NCBI RefSeq assembly: GCF_001458215.1
Contig: NZ_CYTW01000001.1
Span: forward strand, 620,001-684,000
Reading direction: 5' to 3'
Length of the DNA: 64,000 nucleotides
Origin: Shimia thalassica
GTDB lineage: Bacteria; Pseudomonadota; Alphaproteobacteria; Rhodobacterales; Rhodobacteraceae
Each line of letters opens with the position of its first letter. The stretch's first letter is position 1. A program made the translations under genes and the position numbers. Below, in pieces: positions 27,017 through 35,657 of the stretch. The notes beneath the pieces were generated by a model that worked only from the letters and a program-made list of their open reading frames with translations, ran no database searches and was not told the origin of the DNA.

Positions 27017-27162
27017 GACCAATCGAGGCATCGACCGGCGACGGGGCTAACAAGAAGCTCTGAATAATATTTGGGGAATTGGGCGTTTGCCCTCGCGCTT
27101 GCCGCGGTCAAATCGCGGCTGAAAGCTTGACACCGGCTCGGGGCCGCGCCAACGCTTCGATC

Positions 27163-28611
27163 ATGTTTGATATGCGCCCTGTTGGATACGTGATTGGCCT
27201 GATGGTGGCCATGCTTGGCCTGACCATGTTGTTGCCCTTTGCCGTCGATCTGGCGAACGGGAACGGCCACCATTCCGTTTTTCTGCAAAGTGCTTTGCTG
27301 ACGTTTCTTGTTGGCGGCTTTGTTGCCTTGTCCTGCCAGACTGCCAAGGTCAAAGGGCTCACACTTCAACAGACCTTTTTGCTGACGACGGGTGTTTGGC
27401 TGGCCCTGCCGATTTTTGGCGCTTTGCCCTTTTTGTTCGGGGCTACCGAATCAAGGCTTGTTGATGCCGTCTTCGAAGCTATGTCCGGCCTGACCACCAC
27501 GGGGTCGACGGTTCTGTCTGGTCTGGACGGTCTTCCAATGGGCCTCAACCTGTGGCGCGCCATGTTGCAATGGCTGGGCGGCATCGGGATTATTGTTGTT
27601 GCGATGGTGTTCTTGCCCGAATTGCGGGTCGGGGGGATGCAAATCTTTAAATCCGAAGGTTTCGATACCATGGGCAAAATCTTGCCCCGGGCGACCGAAA
27701 TCTCAAAACAGATTTCCGGCATTTACGTCGGCATCACACTGGCATGTTTTCTCACATATTTCATCATGGGGATGCCTGCTTTTGATGCGGTGATCCACGC
27801 GCTCACCACTGTAGCGACAGGCGGTTTTTCCAATCACGACGCTTCATTTGGTGCGTTTTCGGGCCCGTTGGAATATGCAGCAGTGGTGTTCATGATCCTC
27901 GCGGCTTTGCCTTTTGTGCGTTACGTGCAGCTGGTCAATGGCCACAGCAGCGCCTTGTGGCATGATAGTCAGGTGCGCGGTTTCCTGATGACGCTGGTTG
28001 TGCTGGTTATCCTGTTTAGCGTCGTCTTGGGCTATATGTTTCCCAGAAGCTGGGAACAGTCCTTTCGCGAAGCCCTGTTCAATGTAACCTCGATCATTTC
28101 GGGCACAGGGTATGCCAGCGTTGATTATATGGTCTGGGGCAGCTTCTTTGTGACCATGTTCTTCTTCATCGGCCTGATCGGGGGCTGCGCGGGTTCAACG
28201 GCCTGTTCGATCAAGATCTTCCGCTATCAATTGCTGTTTTCGGCCACTCGGGCACAGATCAACCGTATCCGAAACCCCAATGGTATCTTTGCGGTGCGCT
28301 ATGAAGGTCGACGTGTCAGCGAAGATGTCTTGAACTCGGTGATGAGCTTTTTCGTGTTCTTTACGGTGACTTTGGGCGTGCTGGCCGTACTCTTGGCTTT
28401 GACCGGTCTCGACTTTGTAACGGCCTTGTCCGGTGCGGCAACGGCGGTGGCCAATATTGGACCGGGACTGGGCGACACCATTGGACCCGCCGGAAACTTT
28501 GCCACGCTGAATGACACTGCAAAATGGTTGCTGATCGCAGGTATGCTGATTGGCCGTCTCGAGCTTTTGGCGGTTTACGCCATCCTTACCCCTCAATTCT
28601 GGAGAGCCTGA
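27163..28611 (+). CDS. trkH: Potassium uptake protein TrkH
   Basis: A 482-residue membrane subunit of the Trk potassium transporter. Four pore-loop segments are visible: TTTGSTV, ATGGFSN, SGTGYAS and NIGPGLGDTIGP, each with the filter glycine. Membrane helices fill the rest. It works with the NAD-binding TrkA subunit, which is not in this window. I chose ATG 27163 because it gives the standard N-terminus (MRPVGYVIGL) directly before the first helix. Its stop is one base before the next start codon, so trkH and the ThDP enzyme gene are coupled. Confidence 0.93.
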   Translation: MFDMRPVGYVIGLMVAMLGLTMLLPFAVDLANGNGHHSVFLQSALLTFLVGGFVALSCQTAKVKGLTLQQTFLLTTGVWLALPIFGALPFLFGATESRLVDAVFEAMSGLTTTGSTVLSGLDGLPMGLNLWRAMLQWLGGIGIIVVAMVFLPELRVGGMQIFKSEGFDTMGKILPRATEISKQISGIYVGITLACFLTYFIMGMPAFDAVIHALTTVATGGFSNHDASFGAFSGPLEYAAVVFMILAALPFVRYVQLVNGHSSALWHDSQVRGFLMTLVVLVILFSVVLGYMFPRSWEQSFREALFNVTSIISGTGYASVDYMVWGSFFVTMFFFIGLIGGCAGSTACSIKIFRYQLLFSATRAQINRIRNPNGIFAVRYEGRRVSEDVLNSVMSFFVFFTVTLGVLAVLLALTGLDFVTALSGAATAVANIGPGLGDTIGPAGNFATLNDTAKWLLIAGMLIGRLELLAVYAILTPQFWRA

Positions 28612-28612
28612 A

Positions 28613-30235
28613 ATGACTTCAACAACCGCAGAACAGGACGGGGCGGTCCGCCCTCTGGGTGCACAGATTTCGCATATGCTGAAACAGCGCGGCGTTGATA
28701 CGATCTTTGGTATCCCCGGTGTTCATAACGTTGAAATGTATCGCGGCATTGAAGAGGCCGGCATTCAACACGTGCTGGCCCGCCATGAACAAGGTGCCGG
28801 CTTCATGGCAGACGGCTATGCCCGCGCCACAGGCGGGTTTGGTGTGTGCTATGTGATTACAGGTCCGGGATTGCTCAACACGCTTACACCGCTTGGACAG
28901 GCCTACAGCGACTCGGTTGCTGTGCTGGCGATCTCATCCTGCCTTGACGAGACCGCAGCGCGACGCGGTCAGTTGCATCAGATGCTGGATCAGGAAGCCG
29001 CCGCAGATACGGTTTGTGATTGGAGCCATGAGGCAAAAAGCCCTGAGGCCGCATATACACTTGTTGATCGTGCGCTTACCGAGTTTGCGGCGCAGCGCAA
29101 ACGCCCCAAACACATGCAGGTTCCGATTGCGCGTTTGGGAGCGATGGCCCCGCAAGCGCCGGTTGCTGTTGGTGCGAAACAAACGGCCGGGCGCAGAACG
29201 CCCGGAGATTTGTCAAGTTTTGCCGCCACAGTTCTGGCCGCGCAAAAGCCGCTGTTTATCTTTGGAGGCGGCGTTGGCCGGCATGGCAACGAAGAGACCG
29301 TTCGCGCGGCCATGCACCGCTGTGGTGCCGCCGCATTTACGACCTATGCAGGGGGCGGGCTTCTGGAGGCTGACGATCCCATGAGCTTTGGCTGTTATCT
29401 CGGCCGTCCCGAAAGTGAACGTTTTATTGCCGAGTCCGATTTGGTGATCGCCATTGGCACGGAACTGTCGGAATGTGATTTGTGGCGCAACGAATTGGGG
29501 CACACTGGCACATTTGTACGCGTGGATATTGACCCAGAGGTCCTGTCGGACGAACACCGCGCAGACATTGTCTTTCATGCTGATGGTATCGCGTTTCTGG
29601 GAGAGCTGCTTTCTCATTTTCCGGATGAGACTCCGGCAAAGTGGGATGCAGATCAGATTTCTGCAGCAAAGGCGCGCTTCAAGGCGGAAACAGACGCCGA
29701 ACGTCCCGGCATCGTCGAGATCTGCGATGCATTGGCCAGCGTCATGCCCGAAGACGCCATGGTTTATTCCGATATGACCCAGTTTGCCTATGTCGCCAAA
29801 GAGGTCTGGAACATGCCGCGGGCGGGGCATTGGCACCACCCTTCGGGGTTCGGCACATTGGGCTATGCCTTGCCAGCATCGATCGGGGGCGCGGTTGCAC
29901 GCGCTGGGTTGCCCACGGTTTGTATCGCGGGTGACTATGGCTTTCAGTATACCATTCAGGAATTCGGCACCGCAGTAGAGCTGGGGCTGCCGCTTCCGAT
30001 ACTGTTGTGGGACAACGGCAAACTGAAAGAGATCGAAGACAGCATGGTGGCCAGCCAGATCGCGCCCAATGCCGTGATTGCCCAGAACCCTGATTTCTGC
30101 AAGCTGGCCGAGGCATATGGCGCGCATGCGAAGGCCCCGAAAACACTGGATGAACTGCAAGCCGCGCTTCTCGAGGCGTTCAAGGCAGACCGGCCCACGC
30201 TGATCCATATGACGCCTGAACTGACCGCCAAGTAA
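28613..30235 (+). CDS. ThDP-dependent enzyme, AruI-like 5-guanidino-2-oxopentanoate decarboxylase
   Basis: A 540-residue enzyme of the acetolactate synthase/pyruvate decarboxylase family. The N-terminal domain has the catalytic Glu in RHEQGAGFMADGYARATG; the C-terminal domain has the ThDP-magnesium region GDYGFQ...DNGKLKEIE. In this family the second Gly of the GDG motif is a Tyr, as I recall for AruI-type enzymes of the arginine transaminase pathway. An acetolactate synthase-like role is the alternative. GGAGAG lies upstream of ATG 28613, overlapping the trkH end, so it forms an operon with trkH. Confidence 0.8.
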   Translation: MTSTTAEQDGAVRPLGAQISHMLKQRGVDTIFGIPGVHNVEMYRGIEEAGIQHVLARHEQGAGFMADGYARATGGFGVCYVITGPGLLNTLTPLGQAYSDSVAVLAISSCLDETAARRGQLHQMLDQEAAADTVCDWSHEAKSPEAAYTLVDRALTEFAAQRKRPKHMQVPIARLGAMAPQAPVAVGAKQTAGRRTPGDLSSFAATVLAAQKPLFIFGGGVGRHGNEETVRAAMHRCGAAAFTTYAGGGLLEADDPMSFGCYLGRPESERFIAESDLVIAIGTELSECDLWRNELGHTGTFVRVDIDPEVLSDEHRADIVFHADGIAFLGELLSHFPDETPAKWDADQISAAKARFKAETDAERPGIVEICDALASVMPEDAMVYSDMTQFAYVAKEVWNMPRAGHWHHPSGFGTLGYALPASIGGAVARAGLPTVCIAGDYGFQYTIQEFGTAVELGLPLPILLWDNGKLKEIEDSMVASQIAPNAVIAQNPDFCKLAEAYGAHAKAPKTLDELQAALLEAFKADRPTLIHMTPELTAK

Positions 30236-30274
30236 GCGGGCGGATGTTGTATGGCGACAAGCCCGCTGTAAAAG

Positions 30275-30306
30275 AAAAAGCCGGGGACAATCCCCGGCTT
30301 TTTTAT
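30275..30306. terminator. Bidirectional rho-independent terminator
   Basis: AAAAAGCCGGGGA pairs with TCCCCGGCTTTTT around a three-base loop, with T-rich and A-rich flanks. It lies between the convergent ThDP-enzyme gene (ends 30235) and the SPOR-protein gene (ends 30322) and should stop both. Confidence 0.92.
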
Positions 30307-30321
30307 TGTGTGATGGTTGCC

Positions 30322-32088
30322 TTAGTTCCAGCAACTCACCAGAACGGTCATACCCGTCCCGATCCGCGTGAGCTCCTCGGGAAGCAGCGTGGCCGACGGG
30401 GATGCTCCCTGCACATTGACACCTGCAGTTTCCAAGGCCTGACGGATGGCGTCCGAGCCGGCAGCAAAGTTCACGTTTTCAGGCAGCGATTTTGCATTGG
30501 TTGCATCGCGGGGCAACAGCATTCCGATGACGCCGCCCTGACTGTCCAGAACAGGACCGCCCGCGTCGCCGGCAAGGGCTTTCAGGTTCAGGCGCTTAAG
30601 GGCGACATCCCCATCCAGTCCCCGCACATCCGCCAATTGACCAAATGTCATGGTCGGAGCCCCAAGAACGCCTTCATAGGAATAGCCCGAAACCGCGATA
30701 TCGCTTTTCAGGCGCGCATCACCCTGACGCAGGTTTGCTACACGCATCGGCGCGAGGTTTTTTGCAGGGCGCAAGACGGCCAGACCCAAAGCGGCGTCAT
30801 TCATCACGACGCTGGCTTCGTGCCCACCTTCCAAGGTGATCTTGCTACAGCTTTGAACCGCTTCGGACGTGGTCACCACGGTTCCTTTGGTATCAATGAA
30901 AAATCCCGAACGCGCCATCTTGGGTTTGCGCAACTCAAGCCCCGCCAGAAGATCTATGCTTTGGGCGCTGTTGCTGCCAGCAGCGGGGTCCAGAACCCCT
31001 GTGGTACGTTTAAAAGATGCTTTCATCTCCGACAAAACGCGCTGGCGGCGTTCTTCATCACCTGTTGGCCACACAAGGGTAAAGCCCTTGATCTCGCCGT
31101 CTTTCAGGGTGGCTTCCGTATGCGAAACGATCCGTGCGTTTTCCCCCGTCAGGACAAAGCTATCCTTCTTGCGGCTGCGTTCGCCCGTCAACGGCACGAT
31201 TTCAAGGGTCTGCATGATGTCATAAAGACCAAAAAGCGTGGTTTGATCACCCGCTTGCGAAATCATGAGCACCTTGGCGGCAATATCTCCGGTGGGTTCA
31301 AAGTGCACAAAGGGAAATTCGGTGGCCCCTTGTTTCACAACACCGCGCGGGATAAGCATTTCGATCCCAGCCGCGAAATTCGTTTCTTGCTGAAGGTTCA
31401 TACCTTCCAGAACTGCAAAAAACTGTTGGCGCAGTGTATCGCGCTGCAATGTGGTCATCACACCGGTTTCGTCAAACCCGTTGGCACGTTGCCACGCCGC
31501 CATCGAGGCGCGCGTGCCGCGGCCAAACGCGCCATCAATCGACGCGCTGTAAAATCCGGCCCATTGCAGCCAGCTTTGAAGCTCTTTGCGTTCTTCGCGT
31601 GACAGCAAGGCTTCGCTTGCCCGTGCCTCGCGGGGGGTCTCGTCCGGAACGGCGGGGACGGCTTCGGCCTGTTGTTGCAGACTGGGCACATCCTCATTTT
31701 GCGCTGCTGGCGTCGCCGGTTGCGCGGGCGAGGGCAGGTCCAGAAGGTTTTCACCCACCGGCCAGAATTGTGATCTATAGGTGGTCGACAGGGCAATATA
31801 GCTGTCGCGGGGAATAAGACCTTCGCTGCGATACACCCGCAGAACGGTTTCCGCATCTGCACGGGTATAAGGCCCGAGAGCCACACCATACCAGCCACCG
31901 CCAAGGGTGAAACCGTTCACATCTTCAAGGCGCGTTCCATATTCCCTAATTTGTTCTGTTGCTTGGGCAAGGCTGGGTTGCGCTTCGATTTGCACCCAAA
32001 CCACATCCTGATCTTGCTGGGCAAATGCCGCACGAAGGCCGAAAATGAGGGTAAACAGCACAGGCAAGAAAAGCCGCGTCATAATCAT
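30322..32088 (-). CDS. SPOR/peptidoglycan-binding protein with a degenerate trypsin-like domain
   Basis: A 588-residue secreted protein. A signal peptide (about 1-24) is followed by a SPOR-like region (about 30-100), a peptidoglycan-binding domain (about 170-225, with LQWAGFYSASIDGAFGRGTR) and a C-terminal trypsin fold (about 385-550). The usual GDSGGP reads GDAGGP, and the usual T-x-x-H-V reads TTSEAV, so both the catalytic Ser and His appear lost. It likely binds peptidoglycan or a partner rather than cutting. ATG 32088 has AAGGA upstream; ATGs at 32121 and 32082 are alternatives. Confidence 0.8.
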   Translation of the reverse strand: MIMTRLFLPVLFTLIFGLRAAFAQQDQDVVWVQIEAQPSLAQATEQIREYGTRLEDVNGFTLGGGWYGVALGPYTRADAETVLRVYRSEGLIPRDSYIALSTTYRSQFWPVGENLLDLPSPAQPATPAAQNEDVPSLQQQAEAVPAVPDETPREARASEALLSREERKELQSWLQWAGFYSASIDGAFGRGTRASMAAWQRANGFDETGVMTTLQRDTLRQQFFAVLEGMNLQQETNFAAGIEMLIPRGVVKQGATEFPFVHFEPTGDIAAKVLMISQAGDQTTLFGLYDIMQTLEIVPLTGERSRKKDSFVLTGENARIVSHTEATLKDGEIKGFTLVWPTGDEERRQRVLSEMKASFKRTTGVLDPAAGSNSAQSIDLLAGLELRKPKMARSGFFIDTKGTVVTTSEAVQSCSKITLEGGHEASVVMNDAALGLAVLRPAKNLAPMRVANLRQGDARLKSDIAVSGYSYEGVLGAPTMTFGQLADVRGLDGDVALKRLNLKALAGDAGGPVLDSQGGVIGMLLPRDATNAKSLPENVNFAAGSDAIRQALETAGVNVQGASPSATLLPEELTRIGTGMTVLVSCWN

Positions 32089-32209
32089 AAAAATCCTTTT
32101 GCGTTTCCGATAGTCGCACATGTGTTGCCATGTTTATCAGGTCTGAGGCCTGTTGCACCCCAATTTTGAGATTTGGCGCAATTGACCCCGGTCCTGTGTC
32201 GGCATAGGT

Positions 32210-32223
32210 AAAACGCGCGTTTT
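32210..32223. promoter_or_regulatory. Perfect 14-bp palindrome before glyQ
   Basis: AAAACGCGCGTTTT reads the same on both strands and ends 15 bases before the glyQ start, just ahead of its ribosome site. It could be an operator that blocks transcription, or a small stem in the leader. No known regulator is assigned. Confidence 0.4.
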
Positions 32224-32238
32224 CAAGGGGCAGAACTT

Positions 32239-33168
32239 ATGGCTGACACCGATACCAAACCTCGAAGCTTTCAGGAAATCATCCTGCGGCTTCAGAATTA
32301 TTGGGCTGAAAAGGGCTGTGCAGTGATGCAACCCTACGACATGGAAGTAGGGGCGGGTACGTTTCACCCCGCGACGACCTTGCGCTCTTTGGGCAGCAAA
32401 TCCTGGGCTGCGGCCTATGTACAGCCGTCGCGGCGCCCAACAGACGGGCGTTATGGCGAGAACCCCAACCGTTTGCAGCACTATTATCAGTATCAGGTGT
32501 TGATCAAACCCAGCCCGCCAAACCTTCAGGAACTGTATCTGGGAAGTCTTGCCGCGATTGGCATCGATATGGACCTGCACGACATTCGTTTTGTCGAAGA
32601 CGACTGGGAATCACCCACGCTTGGGGCTTGGGGTCTCGGTTGGGAAGTCTGGTGCGACGGCATGGAAGTCAGCCAGTTCACCTATTTCCAGCAGGTCGGT
32701 GGACATGATTGCCATCCTGTGTCCGGAGAGCTGACCTATGGGCTCGAGCGTCTGGCCATGTATGTTCTTGGCGTCGACCACGTGATGGAAATGCCGTTCA
32801 ACGATCCGCAGGGCCCTATCGCGCTGTCCTATGGCGATGTGTTTCAGCAGACCGAACAGGAATATTCACGCTGGAACTTTGATGTGGCCAACACCGATGT
32901 GTTGCTGAAGCAATTCGAAGAAGCCGAAGCAGAATGCGAAAGCATCCTGTCCCAAGAGCATATCGATCCAAAGACCGGCAAGCGGATCATCATGGTGCAT
33001 CCGGCTTATGACCAGTGCATCAAAGCCAGCCACCTGTTCAACCTGCTGGACGCGCGCGGCGTGATCTCTGTCACCGAACGTCAGGCTTATATCGGCCGCG
33101 TGCGGGCTTTGGCCAAACAATGTGCAGATGCCTTTGTTCTGACCGACGCCGGAGGATATGCAGCGTGA
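32239..33168 (+). CDS. glyQ: Glycyl-tRNA synthetase alpha subunit
   Basis: A 309-residue catalytic subunit of the bacterial alpha2-beta2 enzyme. The sequence follows the family closely: [36 protein letters not shown] and [18 protein letters not shown]. It is somewhat longer at its end, with [15 protein letters not shown] typical. AAGGGG precedes the ATG. glyS is not adjacent; it starts 2.5 kb downstream after marC (opposite strand), a small membrane protein and gltS. Confidence 0.97.
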   Translation: MADTDTKPRSFQEIILRLQNYWAEKGCAVMQPYDMEVGAGTFHPATTLRSLGSKSWAAAYVQPSRRPTDGRYGENPNRLQHYYQYQVLIKPSPPNLQELYLGSLAAIGIDMDLHDIRFVEDDWESPTLGAWGLGWEVWCDGMEVSQFTYFQQVGGHDCHPVSGELTYGLERLAMYVLGVDHVMEMPFNDPQGPIALSYGDVFQQTEQEYSRWNFDVANTDVLLKQFEEAEAECESILSQEHIDPKTGKRIIMVHPAYDQCIKASHLFNLLDARGVISVTERQAYIGRVRALAKQCADAFVLTDAGGYAA

Positions 33169-33176
33169 TATCTGCC

Positions 33177-33809
33177 TCAGGCAAGACCTGGCAAAAGTAC
33201 CTTTGCGCCTGCTGTGACCATGCCGATGGCTATGGCCACCAGGATCATGCCCATCAATCGGGTCATGATCGTGCGCGCGGTGCGGCTCAGGTATTGTCCG
33301 ATATCTCCTGCAAAGAACAGGACAACCGCCAGTATGGCAATGACTGCCCCAACACAAAGGGCGTAAGCCGCCCAGCCCGTGGACCCTTGGGCGTTATGCG
33401 CAAACAGGATCAGGGTCGTCATTGTGCCCGGACCAACCAGCATCGGAAAGGTCATGGGGTAAAAGGCGATACTCTCGCTTTCGGTGACATTGGCCTGTTC
33501 GCTTTCGGTGCCGTGGTGGGCCGGGCTTTCGCGCCCGTTCAGCATGTGAAAACCGATTTGCAGCAAGACCAGTCCGCCTGCGACGCGGAAGGCATCTACC
33601 GAAATATCGAAAAAGTTAAGGATCGCCGAACCGCCAACGGCGACCACGGCACAGCAGGCTGCGGTGTAGATGACCACCTGAATTGCGGTCTTGCGCTGGT
33701 CCGAACGGGTTTGATCTTCGGTCAAACTCAGGAAAATCGGCAAATTAACAAACGGGTTCATTACGGCAAAAAGCGCGCCGAACATGGAAACGGCAAAACC
33801 ATCCGACAT
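33177..33809 (-). CDS. MarC family integral membrane protein
   Basis: A 210-residue protein with six membrane helices. The N-terminal AVMNPFVNLPIFLSLTE and central FPMTFPMLVGPGTMTTLI-type segments are the two MarC signatures. Function of the family is unknown; a role in multiple antibiotic resistance was earlier suggested from the mar locus but is not supported. It sits antisense inside the glyQ-glyS interval, with its stop 9 bases from the glyQ stop. ATG 33809 is preferred; the frame extends to 33833. Confidence 0.9.
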   Translation of the reverse strand: MSDGFAVSMFGALFAVMNPFVNLPIFLSLTEDQTRSDQRKTAIQVVIYTAACCAVVAVGGSAILNFFDISVDAFRVAGGLVLLQIGFHMLNGRESPAHHGTESEQANVTESESIAFYPMTFPMLVGPGTMTTLILFAHNAQGSTGWAAYALCVGAVIAILAVVLFFAGDIGQYLSRTARTIMTRLMGMILVAIAIGMVTAGAKVLLPGLA

Positions 33810-33907
33810 GAGATGCGTCCTCGATACTGGCAAATGTTGCCGGTGACTATGGGTGGCCCTACCTCGTTTCGCAACAGCAACAATACAAATGGACTTGGGG
33901 CAGCATC

Positions 33908-34432
33908 ATGCTTGGAAAAATAATTGCGGGGGCGATCGTGATCACTGGATTGGCCGCCGGCGTGGCGATGTATTACCTGCAGGTTTACCACTATTATGAA
34001 ACGATCGAGGCCACAGGAACGAACGATGTCGAAATGACATTGTTGGTGACAGAACAGCCCGAGCCGATTTTGTACGATAGTTTTGAAGCCATCAACGCGA
34101 CCTCTTCTCCGATCCGGTATCGGGCGTGTTTCACCACAACCCAATCCCTGTCGATGATGAAAGAGACCTATGTTGCGTTTGAAACGCCCGAGCCGCTTGT
34201 TGCACCCAATTGGTTCTCTTGCTTTGACGCCGAAGAAATCGGGTATGCTCTGGAACGTGGCGAAGCCCTTGCCTTTATGGGTACGGAAAACATCGAATAC
34301 GGCATAGACCGGGTCGTCGCCGTGTTTCCGGATGGGCGCGGTTATGTCTGGCATCAGATCAACCATTGTGGCGAAAAGGTCTTCAACGGCGAACCCACCC
34401 CCGAAGGGTGCCCCCCAAAACCGGGATACTAA
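33908..34432 (+). CDS. Membrane-anchored small protein of the glyQ-glyS locus (DUF6446-like)
   Basis: A 174-residue protein with one N-terminal membrane anchor (about 4-22) and a soluble part outside the cytosol. It has three or four cysteines (RACFTT, WFSCFD, HCGEK and GCPP) that could form disulfides, and a proline-rich end. I recall this family as DUF6446 of Rhodobacterales, usually next to glyS; function is unknown. It precedes gltS by 3 bases on the same strand. Confidence 0.72.
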   Translation: MLGKIIAGAIVITGLAAGVAMYYLQVYHYYETIEATGTNDVEMTLLVTEQPEPILYDSFEAINATSSPIRYRACFTTTQSLSMMKETYVAFETPEPLVAPNWFSCFDAEEIGYALERGEALAFMGTENIEYGIDRVVAVFPDGRGYVWHQINHCGEKVFNGEPTPEGCPPKPGY

Positions 34433-34435
34433 ACC

Positions 34436-35647
34436 GTGGACAACCCGTTCTTCGTTCCTGACATGCTAACGGCAACTCTAGGGTTTGCCGTGTTTCTTCT
34501 GGGTGCACGGCTGACCCGGAAGGTGGCGTTTCTGCGCGAGTTCAACATACCGGAACCCGTGACAGGCGGTTTGATCGCGGCGGCTTTTTTCGGGTTGGTC
34601 ACCTATTTTACGGGTCGTCCGATCCAGTTCGCAATGGAAAGCCGTGATCTGTTTCTGGTGTTGTTTTTTGCGTCCATCGGTCTGAACGCGCGTCTTTCGG
34701 ATCTGCTCGAAGGGGGCAAGCCGCTTGTTCTTTTGTTGATCCTGACAGTGCTGACCATTGTTATTCAGGATGTGATCGGGGTCGTTGGCGCGATGCTTTT
34801 CGGTTTCCCAATGCAGGCAGGGGTCTTGTTTGGGTCGGCGTCGTTGATCGGGGGCCACGGCACTGCAATTGCATGGGCGCCCGATGTTGCGGAAGTCTCA
34901 GGATTGGACAACGCAGCCGAACTTGGGGTTGCCGTTGCCACGATTGGTCTTGTCATTGCGGCCTTGATTGGCGGCCCTGTCGCCAAATACCTGATCGAAC
35001 GCCATGACCTCTCACCACGACGCCCCGATGAGGCCCACACCGTTGGTCTGCCCTTCGACAAAGAAGGACATCAAAGCCCGATTACACACATAAGCCTGAT
35101 GCGGGTGATGTTGGCGTTGAACATCGCCATTGTCGGCGGATACCTCCTGTCCGGAGTGATCGAAGAGGCCGGCCTGAAGCTGCCCTTGTTTGTGCCATGT
35201 TTGATTATGGGCATCCTGATCGGAAATATCGTTCCGGCGCTGTTTCCCAAAGCCCCGCCAATTGCGCGCACACCGTCGCTTTCCGTGATTTCGGACTTTT
35301 GTCTGGGCGCGTTTCTGGCGATTTCCCTGATGACACTGGATTTCGCCTCTCTTCAGGGATTGGGCTTGCCCATTTTTGTAATTCTTGCGGCACAAACCGT
35401 GTTTGCCGTCGCATTTGTAACGTTTGTGCTGTTCCCCGTTTTGGGGCGCGGCTATCGCGCGGCCGTTTTGGCCGCAGGCTTTGGTGGGTTTGCGCTGGGC
35501 GCGACCCCGACCGCCATCGCCAATATGACCGCTGTAACCAAGAGATACGGGCCTTCGCCCATTGCATTTGTTGTTTTGCCCTTGGTTTCAGCCTTTTTTG
35601 TGGATATCGCCAACGCGATTGTCATACAGGCAATTGTGAACTTCTGA
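34436..35647 (+). CDS. gltS: Sodium/glutamate symporter GltS
   Basis: A 403-residue secondary transporter with about ten to twelve membrane helices. Characteristic parts are EFNIPEPVTGGLIAA near the N-terminus, SLIGGHGTAIAW in the first inverted repeat, and GFGGFALGATPTAIANM in the second. These are the glycine-rich re-entrant loops of GltS. The start is a GTG at 34436, three bases after the previous stop; no strong ribosome site is visible, so translation may be coupled. glyS follows after 10 bases. Confidence 0.92.
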   Translation: MDNPFFVPDMLTATLGFAVFLLGARLTRKVAFLREFNIPEPVTGGLIAAAFFGLVTYFTGRPIQFAMESRDLFLVLFFASIGLNARLSDLLEGGKPLVLLLILTVLTIVIQDVIGVVGAMLFGFPMQAGVLFGSASLIGGHGTAIAWAPDVAEVSGLDNAAELGVAVATIGLVIAALIGGPVAKYLIERHDLSPRRPDEAHTVGLPFDKEGHQSPITHISLMRVMLALNIAIVGGYLLSGVIEEAGLKLPLFVPCLIMGILIGNIVPALFPKAPPIARTPSLSVISDFCLGAFLAISLMTLDFASLQGLGLPIFVILAAQTVFAVAFVTFVLFPVLGRGYRAAVLAAGFGGFALGATPTAIANMTAVTKRYGPSPIAFVVLPLVSAFFVDIANAIVIQAIVNF

Positions 35648-35657
35648 GGACCTCCTG

